Below are positions 1-6,224 of a DNA stretch of 9,795 bases, one piece after another. How positions within the stretch are numbered: position 1 is the stretch's first letter; every line of letters starts with the position of its first letter. The translations under genes and the position numbers were made by a program. The stretch is taken from contig JAJFMC010000042.1 in the NCBI GenBank assembly GCA_021772365.1, positions 1 to 9,795 of the forward strand. Direction: 5' to 3'. The notes below the pieces were generated by a model. The model had not been told where the DNA came from, did not search any database, and saw only the letters and a program-made list of their open reading frames with translations. The DNA is from Chlamydiota bacterium. Its GTDB lineage: Bacteria > Chlamydiota > Chlamydiia > Chlamydiales > Criblamydiaceae.

Positions 1-8
1 CACCCATC

Positions 9-67
9 TGCGTAGCCTCGATTTTCGGTAAGGGGTTGAACCCTTACCTTCAAATCGAGGCTACGCA
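9..67. repeat. Long imperfect hairpin / inverted repeat
   Basis: The 16 bases at 9-24 (TGCGTAGCCTCGATTT) are exactly complementary to 52-67. Inside lies a second perfect 8-bp stem, 27-34 (GGTAAGGG) with 41-48, around a GTTGAA loop. Only a small internal loop separates the stems (2 bases on one side, 3 on the other). Outward, 3-6 could still pair with 70-73 after a short mismatch. Neither side has the run of T expected of an intrinsic terminator, so a palindromic intergenic repeat, a transposon end or a structured RNA are all possible. The element reaches almost to the window edge, so its left context is unknown. Confidence 0.75.
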
Positions 68-111
68 TCTGGGCGCAAAAAAGACCGTTTACGACAAGTT
101 TGGGGTAGCAA

Positions 112-243
112 TCAGGGTCTGAGGGGTAAAACAGCTTTTTCCTTTTTGCTGAGAGAGCTCAATTCGATATAGGATTCTTCAATAAAGACAAAAGCAGTTT
201 TGTCACTCCAAGGTTCCACTTGAATCTCTGCATCGAAACACAT
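112..243 (-). CDS. Doubtful 43-aa reading frame, possible gene remnant
   Basis: A minus-strand frame runs from ATG at 243 to TGA at 112. Its product begins MCFDAEIQVEPWSDK and ends KKEKAVLPLRP. The mix of acidic, aromatic and aliphatic residues looks protein-like, and in the middle FVFIEESYIEL resembles a beta strand plus helix. Against it: there is no Shine-Dalgarno before the ATG, it starts beyond the strong terminator of the upstream gene, and I recognise no family. An in-frame stop lies only six codons upstream of the ATG. It could be a small gene, the decayed end of a larger gene, or chance. Confidence 0.2.
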   Translation of the reverse strand: MCFDAEIQVEPWSDKTAFVFIEESYIELSSLSKKEKAVLPLRP

Positions 244-289
244 CTGAAAACCGGTATTTATTTATGATTAATGCAAATCATCAAGAGAT

Positions 290-326
290 AAAAAAAATCC
301 GGAGGCACGTTACCCGTACCTCCGGA
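290..326 (-). terminator. Rho-independent terminator of the WxxGxW-repeat gene
   Basis: Read on the minus strand, a perfect 8-bp stem TCCGGAGG/CCTCCGGA (319-326 with 298-305) continues past one mismatch with a further 3 bp (ACG/CGT). It closes a 5-base loop and is followed directly by eight T (complement of A290-297). It lies 28 bases beyond the stop codon at 355. This is a textbook intrinsic terminator for the minus-strand gene. Confidence 0.93.
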
Positions 327-354
327 ATGGTCTTTTCAATTCCAATTCACAGAC

Positions 355-2235
355 TTAGTACATCTCATTCCTAGATGGACCCGATTGAGGAGGAGGTGTC
401 TGTCTCGGACCAGGCTGTACACGTCTGATCGAATTAGGATTGATCCTCGGTTGATTCGACTGTCGTTGAATCTGAGGCCGCTGTCGTTGAATCTGAGACT
501 GCCCCCAATTTCTTTGGATCTGCGGAGTACGATTCATCGACGGTGGCTTTCTGTTTGAACTGCCAGGCATCGGTGTTCGAGGAACATCAATCTCACCACG
601 TGGTCTCGACTGCGATGGTGGATATGTCTGTGATGGAGGCCGTTTATCCGGAATATAATCATCCGAAGGAGGTCTCCTTCCAGGCTGTGGCCAAGGTATT
701 CTTGGCGGTGTCACCTCCGGTTGAGGTACCGATGGTCTTGGATAAGGCCTCGGCTGTGGCCGAGGATAAGGTCTATGCTGCTGGTCTGGTCTTGGACGCG
801 GTGGGTGATAGGACGGTGGAGTGTACCTTGGAGGTTTAGGAATCGGTGGTAAATACTGCGGAGGAGGACGCGGTGGTAGTATTGGAGGAACGACTACAGA
901 TGGGGGTTTTGGAACATACGACTGAGGAGGTCTAGTAATCGGTGGTTGTGATGATGGAGGTTTCGGTGGTGGTGTTACCGAGGTATCCTCAGGTTCGGGT
1001 TTGTCACCTATATCAGGACGTGGTAAAGGCTTGTCGAGATCCGTCTCATTACCATTTGGTCTCAGAGGCGTTTGATTTTCGGGGAACAATGGTTTTAGCC
1101 TATCAAAGATATCCTCTAAATCCTCAGGATCGTTAGGCATGATAGGCACATCTCCACCAATAGCATTGATTAATGCGAACGGTGGCACCACTCCAAAAGG
1201 AAGTATAATCGGGGGTCCCAATATATTCTGCATCATGTTAAGCAGTAACCATGGCGGAGGAGGGATGTGGTTGGCCATAGAAAATTGTAGCCACCAAGGG
1301 TGTCCGAACCCTGGGTGAGTCCACCACCACCATAATCCCCACGAATCGGCCCAATTGAAACACCAACAAGTATTCCAATTCCACCATGGTGGCACACAGC
1401 ACCATCCGCCCCAGAACCCTGGGTGGAAATGCCAGTGATGCCAGAAAAATATACTGAAATCAGGGTAGTACAAGAATGCCCACCTGATAACCACATCAGG
1501 CTGCAACACTATCGAAGGTGTGTATACTATCGTCGACCTTATAGCTGGTGGTATCGTCACTGGCGTATACGCACAGCCACGTAATTCTATAGGTAGATCC
1601 CAATATCCAGGTATAAAAATATACCCACCCGGACGCCACAAATAATATGCCGGTGTATATACCCAGCTGGCATCGAACTCTGTCCAAGTACCACCCAACC
1701 AGGTATATTTGGAAGGTCCATGGTCGTAGTTCCAGTATCCAGACATCCAGAAATAGTTATCTCCCGGTTTTGTTGGGATCTGTTCTTCTTTAGGGCTTGG
1801 AGGAGGTTCGTTAATGTACTTGAGGTCGTGCTCTGCTACGGTACTCCACAACCCTCGTACCCATGCCCATCCGGCATCAAAATTTTTCCAATACCCTGGA
1901 ATCCAAATATGTCCAGGAGGCGGACGTCTCCATACCCCGCTAACCCAGACAAAATCGTTCAAATTATGGACCCATGACCAATATCCTGGGATCCAGATAG
2001 CTTCGCTATGACACTTAGGAGGTTGCTGTTCGTTTATCGTAGGTGGTGGTGCTTTAGCGATTGATTGTAAGACAACTCCACCTTCTGTTGAAGGTGTGAG
2101 ATATGCTTCGTGAACCGGACCGTCTTTGTACGGTTCAGCCTGTTGAGCCTGAAGTGAGTGACCTGGAAAAGCAAAAAGCATTCCCATAAACATCAGAGCT
2201 ACAGATAATTTAAGAGATGTCCGCCAAGTTTCCAT
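355..2235 (-). CDS. Secreted YXWXXGXW-repeat protein, Trp-rich core, Pro-rich tail
   Basis: A 626-residue protein of unknown function. Residues 1-30 form a signal peptide: a hydrophobic stretch SVALMFMGMLFAF, then a likely cut after SLQA. The mature part should be exported. From 80 to 212 it has seven WxxGxW-type motifs (WIPGYW at 81, 111 and again at 207-212, the last as FIPGYW; WVSGVW at 97; WVRGLW at 125; WMSGYW at 163; WLGGTW at 179). They are arranged mostly as pairs 14-16 residues apart, the signature of the YXWXXGXW repeat family. Residues 221-262 have the YTPxxxxP pattern I associate with planctomycete relatives. Residues 265-316 hold about 16 tryptophans, with Cys 279, 280, 290 and 292. 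From about 420 to the end it is proline-rich and basic, with repeats such as PRPYPRP and QIQRQ. Such tails suit an unstructured, cell-wall- or surface-interacting region. ATG start with only a weak GGGGG ribosome site. A strong terminator follows. The role is unknown; a structural envelope role is a guess. Confidence 0.9.
   Translation of the reverse strand: METWRTSLKLSVALMFMGMLFAFPGHSLQAQQAEPYKDGPVHEAYLTPSTEGGVVLQSIAKAPPPTINEQQPPKCHSEAIWIPGYWSWVHNLNDFVWVSGVWRRPPPGHIWIPGYWKNFDAGWAWVRGLWSTVAEHDLKYINEPPPSPKEEQIPTKPGDNYFWMSGYWNYDHGPSKYTWLGGTWTEFDASWVYTPAYYLWRPGGYIFIPGYWDLPIELRGCAYTPVTIPPAIRSTIVYTPSIVLQPDVVIRWAFLYYPDFSIFFWHHWHFHPGFWGGWCCVPPWWNWNTCWCFNWADSWGLWWWWTHPGFGHPWWLQFSMANHIPPPPWLLLNMMQNILGPPIILPFGVVPPFALINAIGGDVPIMPNDPEDLEDIFDRLKPLFPENQTPLRPNGNETDLDKPLPRPDIGDKPEPEDTSVTPPPKPPSSQPPITRPPQSYVPKPPSVVVPPILPPRPPPQYLPPIPKPPRYTPPSYHPPRPRPDQQHRPYPRPQPRPYPRPSVPQPEVTPPRIPWPQPGRRPPSDDYIPDKRPPSQTYPPSQSRPRGEIDVPRTPMPGSSNRKPPSMNRTPQIQRNWGQSQIQRQRPQIQRQSNQPRINPNSIRRVQPGPRQTPPPQSGPSRNEMY
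460..497. repeat. 21-bp tandem repeat within the Pro/Gln-rich tail
   Basis: CTGTCGTTGAATCTGAG at 460-476 recurs exactly at 481-497 after four differing bases, giving a 21-bp period. In the protein this is a seven-residue repeat built on QIQRQ (about residues 578-592). Exact identity at DNA level suggests recent slippage duplication inside the coding sequence. Confidence 0.85.
740..771. repeat. 24-bp repeat with embedded perfect palindrome
   Basis: GGATAAGG at 740-747 recurs at 764-771. Between them CCTCGG (748-753) pairs with CCGAGG (760-765) around CTGTGG. The region encodes PRPYPRPQPRPYPRP of the tail, so the palindrome probably reflects the codon repeat rather than a regulatory site. Confidence 0.7.
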
Positions 2236-2269
2236 GCGGTGCCCCCGTTTGTTTAGGTGAAGTAAATTT

Positions 2270-2300
2270 TATATATGAACCTTGCTTCCAGATTATGCAA
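2270..2300 (-). promoter_or_regulatory. Candidate promoter of the WxxGxW-repeat gene
   Basis: On the minus strand TTGCAT (2300-2295) is followed 19 bases later by TATATA (2275-2270), about 35 bases before the ATG at 2235. The spacer is longer than the ideal 17. The neighbouring TATAAA two bases further on is an alternative -10. It sits in the A+T-rich part of the divergent spacer. Confidence 0.3.
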
Positions 2301-2370
2301 TAATTTTCTAACCTGACTTATCAAAACAACTACGGAATATCGGTTTTGTAATCGATATAAATCTTTCTTC

Positions 2371-2399
2371 TTGAACATCGTTGTTCTAATGGTTATGTT
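2371..2399 (+). promoter_or_regulatory. Candidate promoter of the symporter-hydrolase operon
   Basis: TTGAAC (2371-2376) and TATGTT (2394-2399) are 17 bases apart, each matching the housekeeping sigma consensus at four of six positions. They lie 38 bases before the ATG at 2437. A competing reading uses TTGTTC (2381-2386) with AATAAT (2403-2408), spacer 16. Confidence 0.45.
2373..2386. promoter_or_regulatory. Inverted repeat GAACA-N4-TGTTC, possible operator
   Basis: A perfect 5-bp inverted repeat, GAACA (2373-2377) and TGTTC (2382-2386), overlaps the proposed -35 element. A repressor bound here would block RNA polymerase at the symporter promoter. No regulator gene is in the window to assign it to, and a 5-bp repeat can occur by chance. 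Confidence 0.3.
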
Positions 2400-2436
2400 A
2401 CGAATAATTAAACATCTTATTTTATAGGCATGACTT

Positions 2437-3789
2437 ATGGCTGTACAAAGAAAAAAGCCCTTTCTCATCTACCTAATCGCTTGTCTAGCAGGTCTTGGAG
2501 GCTTTCTTTTTGGTTACGATACCGGTGCGATCTCAGGAGCCTTGCTATTCATTAAGAAAGACTTCGTTCTTAGCATCTTCCAACAGGAGCTTACCGTTGC
2601 CATCCTCCTACTAGGGGCGACGTGTAGTGCAGTTTTCGCCGGCGCCATCGCTGATATATTTGGAAGGAAGAGGGCCATTATTTTTGCTGCCGCCATCTTT
2701 TTTTTCGCAGCTATACTCATGGCTTTAGCTCCCAACTTCGAGACCCTGATAGTAGGAAGGTTGTTCGTGGGTATTGCCATCGGTATCGCCTCACTTTCTG
2801 TACCTATGTACGTATCAGAATTATCACCACCAAAAATTCGAGGTGTATGTGTAGCGCTCAACCAATTAATGGTAACGATCGGGATATTATGTGCTTTTGG
2901 CGTAGACTACTGGTTTTCCTATTCACAGAACTGGCGTATGATGCTTGGAATCTCCGCAATACCAGCCTCCATATTATTCATCGCTATGCTATTCCTTCCC
3001 GAGACCCCCCGCTGGCTTCTCAGCAAAGGGCGAAAAGACCAAGCCATGAATATATTCGAAAAAATCGGGAGCTCACAAAAAGAGATAGACAGAGCATTAA
3101 GTAAAATACAGTTGCGTGCAAGAGTGAAATTCAACGACTACAAGAAACTCTTCGAGCCGTCGGTACGACCCGCTGTATTCGCCGGTGTCTTCCTGGCAAT
3201 TTTACAGCAAGTGACAGGGATTAACACAGTTATTTACTACGCGCCAACCATCCTTTCTACAGCGGGACAACAAAGCGATGCTGCAGCGATCCTCGCCACT
3301 GTAGGAATCGGCACCGTCAATGTACTCATGACAGTCGTCGCTTTATTCCTTATCGACACCTGGGGAAGAAGACCCCTTCTTTTAATAGGTACATCGATCA
3401 TGGTCCTTGCTTTAGCAATTTTAGGGATTGGCAGTGCATTTCCCATGTTTGAAGAGTGGTTGTCCTGGCTCTATGACGGAAGCTTGTTTCTATATATTGC
3501 AGGTTTCGCGATAGGACTCGGCCCTATTGCCTGGCTGTTCATCTCCGAAGCTTACCCTCAAGAAGTCCGAGGTGTCGCTATGAGCTGTGCGACCCTAGCA
3601 AATTGGGGTTCTAACTTCTTAGTTTCAATGACGTTCCTTTCTATTCTCCACGGGTTTGGTCCAAGCATCACATTTTTACTATACGCTGCTGTGAGTGTCA
3701 TTACCGTTATTTTCGTCTATCGATTTATCCCTGAGACAAAAGGGAAGACCCTTGAAGAGATCAACAGTTTTTGGCAGGAGGATAATTAG
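2437..3789 (+). CDS. Sugar/H+ symporter, MFS sugar porter family
   Basis: A 450-residue inner-membrane carrier of the MFS sugar porter family (XylE/GalP/AraE and GLUT relatives), predicted to import a pentose or hexose with protons. Twelve hydrophobic segments can be followed. Diagnostic motifs: GGFLFGYDTGAISG (21-34) with Asp28, the position used for proton coupling in XylE; GRKRA (76-80) between helices 2 and 3; SPPKIRG (130-136) with Arg135; PETPRWLLSKGR (188-199) after helix 6; QQVTGINTVIYYAP (257-270), the sugar-binding helix-7 signature; DTWGRRP (307-313); GPIAWLFISEAYPQEVRG (362-379) with Trp366; and PETKGKTLEE (432-441) at the C-terminal end. Length is normal for bacterial members. 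The substrate cannot be told from sequence. The start codon is poorly supported by a ribosome site (TAGG only), but the protein begins where relatives do. First gene of a likely operon with the hydrolase downstream. Confidence 0.95.
   Translation: MAVQRKKPFLIYLIACLAGLGGFLFGYDTGAISGALLFIKKDFVLSIFQQELTVAILLLGATCSAVFAGAIADIFGRKRAIIFAAAIFFFAAILMALAPNFETLIVGRLFVGIAIGIASLSVPMYVSELSPPKIRGVCVALNQLMVTIGILCAFGVDYWFSYSQNWRMMLGISAIPASILFIAMLFLPETPRWLLSKGRKDQAMNIFEKIGSSQKEIDRALSKIQLRARVKFNDYKKLFEPSVRPAVFAGVFLAILQQVTGINTVIYYAPTILSTAGQQSDAAAILATVGIGTVNVLMTVVALFLIDTWGRRPLLLIGTSIMVLALAILGIGSAFPMFEEWLSWLYDGSLFLYIAGFAIGLGPIAWLFISEAYPQEVRGVAMSCATLANWGSNFLVSMTFLSILHGFGPSITFLLYAAVSVITVIFVYRFIPETKGKTLEEINSFWQEDN
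3776..3781 (+). promoter_or_regulatory. Shine-Dalgarno of the hydrolase inside the symporter end
   Basis: AGGAGG, a full anti-16S match, lies 10 bases before the ATG at 3792 and within the last codons of the symporter, which stops at 3789. Only two bases separate stop and start, pointing to one mRNA with coupled translation. Confidence 0.85.
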
Positions 3790-3791
3790 AG

Positions 3792-5195
3792 ATGAGTGGT
3801 GTGGTATCATCGGGGCACCGATTAGCTACCGAAGCAGCATTGAGAATGTTGCAACTGGGCGGCAACGCCTTTGATGCAATATTGAGTGCCGGATTTGTTT
3901 CTACTGCGGTAGAGTTAGGATTTAGTTCGCTAGGCGGTGGTGGGTTTCTTCTTGGGCATCGAGCCGATAAAGGAAAAGATTTCATTTACGATTTTTTTGT
4001 AAACCACCCAGGACTGAACGCTTCAACATTTTTCAGACCTCAACCAGAGAAAGTCTCGGTAAATTTTTCCGGTACCTCTCAAATATTTCAAGTAGGCATA
4101 GGTTCTTTGGGTGTTCATGGAACAATACGAGGATTTCAGAAATGCTATGCAGAGCAGTGTTCTTTGGACCTTGATATACTAGTTTCTCCTGCTATCGAAG
4201 CTCTAGAACGAGGTATTCAGTTAACTCCTTCAATGGAATTTTTCCTCCAGTCCCTGAAACCCATGATTGATAGAACTCAGTACGGGCGGGAACACTTACA
4301 CGATCAACATGGTAACCATTATAACCCCCTTCTTAAAGAGTTTCTGGAGCTATGTTCTTTCGATGCATGGATCGATACACTTTACGAGGGAGCTGGAACG
4401 GAACAATTTCTTGAAGAAGTCGAAGAAGCCATCACTCAAGATGACCTACTAGCCTATCGCGTGCAGGAAAGAGAACCTTTAGTCTACCCCTATAAAGGTT
4501 ATACCATCGTAACAAACAATGACCCTTCCGTTGGCGGTCCGACTGTCTGCCAAGGGCTGCAAGATTCATTATCTGAAGATATTTCAAAAATGGATCAATT
4601 AGAAAAATCACTCTACCGTGCGGAGATTCTCAAGAACCTACAACCCGTTTTTGCGACTGGAGGAACGACACACCTAAATGTCATTGACTCTTGGGGAAAT
4701 ATCGCGAGCATGTCGCTGTCAATAGGTACATGTTCAGGATACTTTTATCCCAACACAGGTATTCTCATGAACAATATGATGGGTGAAGAAGACCTCCACC
4801 AACCTTTTGGTCACCCCACAACGCCCGGCTCTAGAATTTGTTCTATGATGGCACCAACATTTATTAGAAAGGGCGACGACTTGCTTGCTAGTTTTGGTTC
4901 AGGAGGGAGCAATCGCATACGTTCTGCGCTTCTGCAGTTTATTTGGAACTTGTTAGATGAAGGTATGAGTTTAAAAGATGCTGTCGAAGCACCAAGATTA
5001 CACTTTAATGAGACGGGATCTTTGCAAATGGAGCCTTTCCATTCTAAAGAACTTGAAACTGTTCTCACTTTGAAATATCCCAATTACCGCATCTGGGACA
5101 TCAAACACCTCTACTTCGGAGGTGTCCACGTCGTCAGTGGTGATTACAATGGCTGGGGCGACTCACGCCGAGACGGTAGCTACGATCAGATTTAG
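3792..5195 (+). CDS. Gamma-glutamyltransferase-family Ntn hydrolase, atypical
   Basis: A 467-residue member of the gamma-glutamyltranspeptidase family, which cleaves or transfers gamma-glutamyl groups (for example from glutathione) and matures by self-cleavage. It starts in the conserved SSGHRLATEAALRMLQLGGN block. GGTTH (290-294) is the processing site, with Thr292 the expected nucleophile, giving parts of about 291 and 176 residues. NTGILMNN (321-328) and the GSGGS glycines (371-372) of the oxyanion loop are present. Odd points: it is shorter than typical GGTs (over 500 residues) and has no signal peptide, whereas E. coli GGT is periplasmic. By eye, expected glutamate-binding residues are changed: the FRExAP Arg (E. 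coli Arg114) is replaced in DFFVNHP (67-73); E. coli Gln430, Asp433 and Ser463 align with Met329, Glu332 and Met352. Fold and autoprocessing look intact, but the substrate may not be a standard gamma-glutamyl compound. Probably cytoplasmic and co-expressed with the sugar porter. Confidence 0.85.
   Translation: MSGVVSSGHRLATEAALRMLQLGGNAFDAILSAGFVSTAVELGFSSLGGGGFLLGHRADKGKDFIYDFFVNHPGLNASTFFRPQPEKVSVNFSGTSQIFQVGIGSLGVHGTIRGFQKCYAEQCSLDLDILVSPAIEALERGIQLTPSMEFFLQSLKPMIDRTQYGREHLHDQHGNHYNPLLKEFLELCSFDAWIDTLYEGAGTEQFLEEVEEAITQDDLLAYRVQEREPLVYPYKGYTIVTNNDPSVGGPTVCQGLQDSLSEDISKMDQLEKSLYRAEILKNLQPVFATGGTTHLNVIDSWGNIASMSLSIGTCSGYFYPNTGILMNNMMGEEDLHQPFGHPTTPGSRICSMMAPTFIRKGDDLLASFGSGGSNRIRSALLQFIWNLLDEGMSLKDAVEAPRLHFNETGSLQMEPFHSKELETVLTLKYPNYRIWDIKHLYFGGVHVVSGDYNGWGDSRRDGSYDQI
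5105..5125 (-). terminator. Weak candidate terminator of egtD inside the hydrolase gene
   Basis: A perfect 7-bp stem (ACACCTC 5105-5111 with GAGGTGT 5119-5125) has a seven-base loop. On the minus strand it lies about 67 bases past the egtD stop and is followed by only three T. It sits inside the hydrolase coding sequence, so it could equally be a codon accident. No better terminator is visible between the two convergent genes. Confidence 0.25.
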
Positions 5196-6163
5196 ACCAC
5201 TTCGAGATAATGGATACTAAAAAGATTTAGAGAGTCTGTCCATACACGTACAGGTGAGAATCCTACAGTTTCAGCAAGTACATGAAACTGATCCACTGTA
5301 AATTTATAGGAGTTTTCCGCTCTGATAGACTCGTTGGTCTCGAGCTCGAAAAAATTTGAGCCGATATTAATTGTTTGTTTCTGATTACTAACGAGATATT
5401 TTTCAACGCGAGCAAATTCTTCATTATAGCTGACCTTATATTGGAAATTGTCAGCCTGAAAATTAGCACCATACTCAGCGTTAAGGCGATCAAAAACATT
5501 TAAGTAAAATGCCTTACAGACCCCCTTAGGATCATTGTATGCCAATTCAACAACGTCTTTGTCCTTTTGTAAATCGATACCAATAAGAAGCCCTCCACCT
5601 TTACCAACACCTTTAGCAAGGCTCTCCAAAAAGGAAATGACTTCATTAGGCTCCAGATTTCCTAAAGACGACCCAGGGAAAAAGACGACTCGTTTTCCAT
5701 TGGGTAACTGATCAGGTAGCTTGAACTCATGAACATAGTCAGTACATACTACATACAAATCCAACCAAGGGAATTCACCGTGAAGTGACTCTCCGACTTT
5801 TTTTAAGTATACACTCGAAAAATCCATCGGAACATAGGCTTTTGGCTGCAGATCGTTTAAGAAAATCCGAACCTTGTCAGAATTTCCACTGCCTGGCTCA
5901 ATAATTACAGAATCGCTACCGATTAAGCTGCAGATCTCTTCTTTTGCTTGCACAAGGATCTGCTTCTCTGTCCTCGTCAGATAATATTCAGGGAGTTCGT
6001 AGACGGCATCGATAATTTTCAAGCCTTTCTCGTCGTAGAAGAACTTTGGAGAAATCGATTTATTACCTTTGCTCATTCCTGAAACGATTTCATCGAGGTC
6101 ATTACTGTGTTCTGAATAGACATCGAAATACTTTAGCTTTTGTATTGTTGCTGGCGATCCCAT
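5192..6163 (-). CDS. egtD: EgtD, L-histidine N-alpha-methyltransferase
   Basis: A 323-residue SAM-dependent enzyme that trimethylates the alpha-amino group of histidine to hercynine, the first committed step to ergothioneine; cytoplasmic. Motifs fit the family end to end: SPKFFYDEKGLKIIDAV (38-54), ELPEYYLTRTEK (56-67), the SAM-binding EPGSGNSDKVR (89-99), PMDFS (112-116), FFPGSSLGNLEP (161-172), and IRAENSYKF (280-288). Asn169, Glu283 and Ser285 fall where the Mycobacterium smegmatis enzyme binds histidine (Asn166, Glu282, Ser284), so histidine specificity is likely. The start is set at 6163: AAGGAG stands 8 bases upstream and the length then equals the family norm. An open frame continues 67 codons further upstream but overlaps the preceding gene and has no homologous sequence. 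It follows the lipase-like gene by 61 bases on the same strand and ends interlocked with the facing hydrolase gene. No egtB is in view, so the ergothioneine route is not shown here. Confidence 0.93.
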   Translation of the reverse strand: MGSPATIQKLKYFDVYSEHSNDLDEIVSGMSKGNKSISPKFFYDEKGLKIIDAVYELPEYYLTRTEKQILVQAKEEICSLIGSDSVIIEPGSGNSDKVRIFLNDLQPKAYVPMDFSSVYLKKVGESLHGEFPWLDLYVVCTDYVHEFKLPDQLPNGKRVVFFPGSSLGNLEPNEVISFLESLAKGVGKGGGLLIGIDLQKDKDVVELAYNDPKGVCKAFYLNVFDRLNAEYGANFQADNFQYKVSYNEEFARVEKYLVSNQKQTINIGSNFFELETNESIRAENSYKFTVDQFHVLAETVGFSPVRVWTDSLNLFSIHYLEVV

Positions 6164-6202
6164 ATGGTGCACTCCTTTGATATGAGATCCTGATACACCA
6201 TA
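6163..6202 (-). promoter_or_regulatory. egtD: Possible mRNA hairpin masking the egtD start codon
   Basis: TATGGTG (mRNA from 6202 to 6196) can pair with CACCATA (6169 to 6163), a 7-bp stem that includes the first base of the AUG and leaves the Shine-Dalgarno in the 26-base loop. It could modulate initiation. The loop is large and the energy modest. Confidence 0.3.
6172..6177 (-). promoter_or_regulatory. egtD: Shine-Dalgarno fixing the egtD start
   Basis: On the minus strand AAGGAG precedes the ATG at 6163 by eight bases. This decides for a 323-residue protein against the 390-residue open frame beginning at 6364. Confidence 0.9.
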
Positions 6203-6224
6203 CTGTCGATTCAAATCAATAATA

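Noticed and set aside
27..48. tRNA T-arm-like string within the left palindrome
   Set aside because: The stem is too long and no other tRNA arms or acceptor stem can be formed around it.
46..75. Intrinsic terminator for a gene left of the window
   Set aside because: The sequence after the stem (GGGCGCAAAAAAG) has no T run on the plus strand, and on the minus strand the T run precedes the stem.
543..1136. Open frames on the plus strand opposite the Pro-rich tail
   Set aside because: They are by-products of the biased proline codons on the minus strand; their products have no domain logic and no ribosome sites.
1381..1392. Perfect 12-bp palindrome CCACCATGGTGG
   Set aside because: It lies in the coding region for the Trp-rich segment and follows from the Trp/Pro codon pattern; no sign of a regulatory role.
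2373..2386. SOS (LexA) box of the GAAC-N4-GTTC type
   Set aside because: The spacing here is GAAC-N6-GTTC, two bases too long for that consensus, and the downstream genes are not DNA-repair genes.
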